Under the pieces are notes generated by a model that saw only the letters and a program-made list of their open reading frames with translations, was not told the origin of the DNA and ran no database searches. Position numbers and translations under genes: made by a program. From NCBI GenBank assembly GCA_036941025.1, contig JAYMNP010000001.1:1944501-2008500 (forward strand): a DNA stretch of 64,000 nucleotides, read 5' to 3'. This DNA comes from Lachnospiraceae bacterium JLR.KK002. Its GTDB lineage: Bacteria; Bacillota; Clostridia; Lachnospirales; Lachnospiraceae. Of this stretch, positions 60,505 to 64,000 are shown in pieces; position 1 is the first letter of the stretch; each line of letters begins with the position of its first letter.

Positions 60505-60939
60505 TTATACGTTTTCTTCTATTTGTGCGATTCTTTTAATATGTCTTTCCTCTCCGGAAAATGGCGTATCCAAAAAAGTATCTACAATTTTCAGGGCCAG
60601 TCCAACTCCTACAACCCTGCCACCCATGGCCAATACATTAGCATTATTATGAAGGCGCGTTGCTTCCGCCGAAAAGCAATCCGAACATAGCGCACAACGA
60701 ATTCCCTTAAATTTGTTTGCAGTTATGGAAATACCTATTCCTGTACCACAGATTAAAATTCCTCTATCACACTCACCCGTCCGTACAGCATGCGCTACCT
60801 TCTTAGCATAGACAGGATAATCCGTAGCTTCCACACTATTGCATCCAAAGTCCTTAAAAACAATCCCTTTTTGATCCAGATGCTTTTTGATTTCCTCTTT
60901 TAATTCATAACCACCATGGTCACTTCCCAACGCTATCAT
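60505..60939 (-). CDS. rpiB: RpiB/LacAB-family sugar-phosphate isomerase
   Basis: 144 residues from the ATG at 60939, MIALGSDHGGYELKEEIKKH, with AAAGGG 8 bases upstream. It has the phosphate/sugar site GILICGTGIGISI with the catalytic Cys, and HNNANVLAMGGR. It isomerises ribose-5-P or allose-6-P. Sits between the PTS gene and the epimerase. Confidence 0.93.
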   Translation of the reverse strand: MIALGSDHGGYELKEEIKKHLDQKGIVFKDFGCNSVEATDYPVYAKKVAHAVRTGECDRGILICGTGIGISITANKFKGIRCALCSDCFSAEATRLHNNANVLAMGGRVVGVGLALKIVDTFLDTPFSGEERHIKRIAQIEENV

Positions 60940-61055
60940 TTCCATTACCCTTTCTATACAATATCTTTGGCTGATACACTTTATTTTTGCAGGTGCTCCC
61001 CATATAAAAACCATGAGGAAGCATCCTGCCATATTATAAACACATACCAGTTTAA

Positions 61056-61747
61056 TTACTTTGTACTTGCAACTACTGTATCGCCTTTCCTGACCATTCC
61101 ATATTGCATAAAATCGATATTACCTGCTTCAAGATCAGGGAAGACCAACATCGTATCCAGCCGGACCCCCTGTGATTCCGTATGCATGCCCTGTATCATA
61201 TACAACGGACATTTTTCCACTACATGGTGCAACAACCTTTCCGTCTTCCGGAAGAAACGCTATGCCCTCTCCCATCATTTTCTCCGAGAAGACCCCGTCT
61301 TTCACTTCTTCAATCGGAATGCTTTTCCCATCAACGACAGCTACGATATCCTGTTCTATGGCTGCGGAAGCTACACTTTCGTCTTTCTCTTTTCCTGTCA
61401 ATGCTGTGTCCGCACCTTCGGTCTTTTCCACTTTTTCTTCTGCTGCATCTCCGTCATACTGACTCCGGTTCCTCATACTGAAAAGATAAGTCATCGCGAA
61501 TCCTGCCAACGCAGACACTGCAATCGTTATCAGGCAGAAATAGAAGTTCGTCATACTTCCGTCCGGAGAAATGTATACCGGGGAAGTTATCAGTCCGGGC
61601 CCCGCATAGACATACTGCTTCAAATCCACTAATCCTGCAAATACGCTGCCTATCGCCGCATTGCCCGCCAGACCGCCCGGAGGGAAGATGTTGTCATATC
61701 CGACCATGTTCAGATGTTCCATATTGATAAAGTATACTGCCTTATCC
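61056..61747 (-). pseudogene. PTS EIIC-EIIA, distal half, separated by an IS and with an internal EIIA deletion
   Basis: The 3' part of the gene that enters from the right edge of the window. It reads ITGMDKAVYFINMEHLNMVG, the end of EIIC, a linker, then the start of EIIA (GKVVAPCSGKMSVVYDTGHAYGI). There the frame shifts; the other frame continues as LDTMLVFPDLEAGNIDF to the stop at 61056. About 70 EIIA residues, including the phospho-His region, are missing. Confidence 0.85.
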
Positions 61748-63530
61748 ATACCGGTAATAATAGGTAATTGCGAAACAAGTTCAAAATCTTGATTCCAATA
61801 GGGCAAAGGCCCGGTTGAGCCGGACTTACAGGAGGTGGATGTGGATAACAAGGATTTTAAGACATGAAAACAAAGCAGATAAGGATATCTGCCCGTGAAA
61901 TGGTATGCGGTATGTAAGGTTATGCAATCAGAGGTTTTAAACTGCGGATATATTCATGCCTGTGCAGTTTATCAGCCACCATTACAGTAATAAGCTGGGT
62001 AATCCCGGCGAGAAGCAGGTCAGCATGAAGCGTTTTTTCATTCTGCGTTTTACGTCCGGCAACACAGAAGCTGTCCTTGAAATGGTTGATTGATTTCTCA
62101 ACGTTTACCCTGAGCTTATAGGTGGAATCCCATTCGGCCGTACCACGAAGCGTACCAGGATAGGCGCGCAGGTTTTTCTCGGGATAAATATAAAACATCC
62201 TGCCGCAGGGGGATTCAGTACAGGGATTTTCACAGTGGCAGACACGTTTTGATTTCTTTGTAAGTTTGTTCCACTCCCATTTCATTTTCGGGCATACAAA
62301 CTTCATGGTTGGCAGTCCGCAGCGGAGATGGGATTTGCTTCCTTCCCGTTTCATTGGAAGGGATGGGTCTTTGGGGCAGCAGGGGATGCCGTCCTTATTC
62401 AGCGGGCAGTCGGATTTTGGAAGGGAGATTCTGCCGTTGAGGGGAATGTAAGCCTGCTCAAAGGAAGCTTCCTGTAACAGGTATTTGTAGATTTCAATGG
62501 AATCAAATGCGGCGTCTCCCAGAAAAGTTTTCGGATTGATAAGCGGATGCTTGCGAAAGAAATCCTTTAAAGTGGGAATCAATGCCCTGGAATCGGCAAG
62601 ACTCTTATCTTCATCCGGGGAATCAGATTTTTTTCCAACAATGATGTCAGGATGAGCCGCAAGAAAGTCCTTGTTATAAAAGGAAATATCCCGGACAATG
62701 CCGAGTCCGTTGGTAATAATACCGAATTTATAAGCATAACAGAAATGCCCGTTAATGTACATCTGCTGAATGGCTGGACTGGCGGCAGCATGGGAAGGCA
62801 TGGAGCCGTAGGCGGCTTTATAAGGGTCAAAGGAATCGTCCATCCCTTTTGCTTTTTTGAAGGCTTTCAGCTGTTTGATGATACGGTTGGCATATTTGGG
62901 ATTGTTTTCTGTAACCCATGCCTCAATGCCGGAGGTGTCAAAGAGAAGCATGGAAGCTTTCTGTGTATCAATAGAATGGCATATCGGTTCGGTCAAGTCA
63001 ACAAGATGGTCGAACATGGATTGTAAGTCCGATAAAAACTCCTGTTTGAAGCGGGTGAATTTAGAGGCATCCGGGACAACATCAAAGCCGCAGAAGTCCC
63101 GCAGTTCCTGGGAGTATTTCAGGAATACGATCAGCAGGGATGTTGTTGGGATTGAGAAGATGAGCTGTAATAACAGAGCCCTGAGCATCGGATAAAGCAG
63201 ATGCTTACGGGGCCTGCCAGTGGCAGCATGGAAATGAGAAATAAAGGACACTGGGACCATTTCATCTAAGTTGATGGTATTTTCGAGAAGTGCAAGGAAC
63301 TGATATTTATCATTATCAAATTTATTTTGGCAATCGGTAAAAATATCTGCCAAAGAGAGCTGTTTGTATGGTATCATGTAGGTACAACTCCTTTCTGGTG
63401 GATGGTTGATTGTTACTCGACATCTCAATTTTACCACAAACCAGTGAGGAGTTGTTTTATTTTGTAACAAAAAGAATCCCGTATTTATGTGGGTTCTGGC
63501 GTTTCGCAAACGCCTATACCGGTAATAATA
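61748..63530 (-). mobile_element. IS insertion with 15-bp target duplication
   Basis: ATACCGGTAATAATA occurs at 61748-61762 and 63516-63530. Joining the PTS halves with one copy restores an exact in-frame ...TPLSIITGMDKAV. The IS between (61763-63515) has imperfect inverted ends sharing TTGCGAAAC and a 485-residue transposase. The clean duplication indicates a recent insertion. Confidence 0.92.
61920..63377 (-). CDS. DDE transposase (IS1182-like)
   Basis: 485 residues from the ATG at 63377, MIPYKQLSLADIFTDCQNKF. N-terminal DNA-binding part (RPRKHLLYPMLRALLLQLIF), DDE-type core with LLFDTSGIEAWV (first Asp), TFLGDAAFDSIE (second Asp) and YKLRVNVEKSINHFKD (Glu), plus a cysteine pair (VCHCENPC) in an insertion. 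Intact. Confidence 0.88.
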   Translation of the reverse strand: MIPYKQLSLADIFTDCQNKFDNDKYQFLALLENTINLDEMVPVSFISHFHAATGRPRKHLLYPMLRALLLQLIFSIPTTSLLIVFLKYSQELRDFCGFDVVPDASKFTRFKQEFLSDLQSMFDHLVDLTEPICHSIDTQKASMLLFDTSGIEAWVTENNPKYANRIIKQLKAFKKAKGMDDSFDPYKAAYGSMPSHAAASPAIQQMYINGHFCYAYKFGIITNGLGIVRDISFYNKDFLAAHPDIIVGKKSDSPDEDKSLADSRALIPTLKDFFRKHPLINPKTFLGDAAFDSIEIYKYLLQEASFEQAYIPLNGRISLPKSDCPLNKDGIPCCPKDPSLPMKREGSKSHLRCGLPTMKFVCPKMKWEWNKLTKKSKRVCHCENPCTESPCGRMFYIYPEKNLRAYPGTLRGTAEWDSTYKLRVNVEKSINHFKDSFCVAGRKTQNEKTLHADLLLAGITQLITVMVADKLHRHEYIRSLKPLIA

Positions 63531-64000
63531 CTGAGAGGAGTGCAGAATCCCCATACTGCCAATGCCCCAATCTTAAATTGTCCAGCCAGGAGATTTAAGA
63601 ACCACATCAGCTTCGTTCCGGCAATATACCCAATTGGCCCCAGTACAACAAGCGTTACAGGAATAGAAATCACCAGAGTTACCAATGGCAACAGAAAGTA
63701 ACGGCATGCCTGCGGAATCTTGTTTTTGAAAAAACGATAAACAAAAGACAAAAAAGCAGCGCCTAAAATCATCGGCAGGAATGAACCATTATACTGTACC
63801 TGCGTAACCGGAAGTCCTAAGAAATCCAGTCCGGCTACATTATTGATATCTGAATATACCAATGTCATGCCAAGCAAAGCTCCCAATGCCGGATCCGCTT
63901 TCAATTTACTGCAGGCGGACCATCCCAGTATGATCGGCATAAAGTAAAATCCTGCGTTTGCAGCCGCATTCAAAATTTTTACCGCCCCATCTTCCGCATC
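63531..64000 (-). pseudogene. PTS EIIC domain, proximal part (5' end outside the window)
   Basis: Reads from the right edge: NAAANAGFYFMPIILGWSAC, ALLGMTLVYSDI, then membrane helices with IPQACRYFLLPLVTLVISIP and GALAVWGFCTPLS. This is the EIIC of a glucose-type/beta-glucoside PTS permease. The gene continues, interrupted by the IS, at 61747. Confidence 0.85.

Overview
The window is chromosomal DNA from an anaerobic, low-to-mid-GC Firmicute, most likely a Lachnospiraceae (Clostridia). The evidence is the class III ribonucleotide reductase pair (nrdDG), a CheV chemotaxis protein, a FlxA-like protein, a tmRNA tag ending in AIAA, a split PurH (separate AICAR formyltransferase and PurO-type cyclohydrolase), many OmpR-type two-component systems and clostridial-type insertion sequences. 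Genus cannot be fixed from the sequence alone.

Layout. 1-2.9 kb: lipid/ribosome cluster yceD-rpmF-(yesL)-plsX-acpP on the minus strand, with a perfect consensus promoter. 3-5.6 kb: ackA and tmcAL, divergently transcribed from back-to-back promoters. 5.6-7.5 kb: purine pair. 7.6-12.6 kb: cheV with a GC-rich leader, a DUF4352 lipoprotein, a two-component system and a membrane/coiled-coil protein. 12.7-18.7 kb: an integrated mobilizable element with a serine recombinase, a rolling-circle Rep, a MobV relaxase and one secreted Big2-domain cargo protein. It is bounded by 13-bp direct repeats that lie in the terminator hairpin downstream of the tmRNA gene. 18.8-23.9 kb: ssrA, three poorly known proteins (one FlxA-like), pepP and ridA. 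24-26 kb: a YtrA-type GntR/ABC operon. 26-30 kb: an XRE-TPR regulator and a two-component system with a DUF975 protein. 30-33.8 kb: a CLC transporter of probable fluoride type, asparaginase and a CPA2 antiporter. 33.9-39.1 kb: a two-component system followed by a VTC-domain / DUF4956 / Cthe_2159-type surface-protein operon, with an OmpR-like direct-repeat box between them.

39.2-43.6 kb is a decayed island beside tRNA-Leu(CAA): a helicase remnant, a RelB antitoxin whose toxin is cut by an IS256 fragment, a complete IS, a pentapeptide-repeat remnant and an IS200. 43.7-48.4 kb: a small XRE regulator, lysA, nrdG and nrdD with NrdR-like boxes. 48.6 kb: a coiled-coil protein built from 21-bp repeats. 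49.2-53.8 kb: a MarR-controlled heterodimeric ABC exporter. 54-57.9 kb: a FadR-type regulator, a YbaK protein and a cluster of broken genes (XRE, radical SAM, HxlR, zinc alcohol dehydrogenase). 57.9-64 kb: a sugar-phosphate operon (PTS EII, rpiB, rpe/alsE, ROK kinase, HAD phosphatase). Its PTS gene is interrupted by an IS with an exact 15-bp target duplication and also carries an internal EIIA deletion.

The least ordinary items are the element seated in the ssrA terminator, a hairpin repeat shared by the element and the chromosome that shows compensatory base-pair changes, the long 5' stem-loop of the asparaginase mRNA, and the two-component/VTC/surface-protein operon. No CRISPR array and no clear multi-gene defence system were seen.
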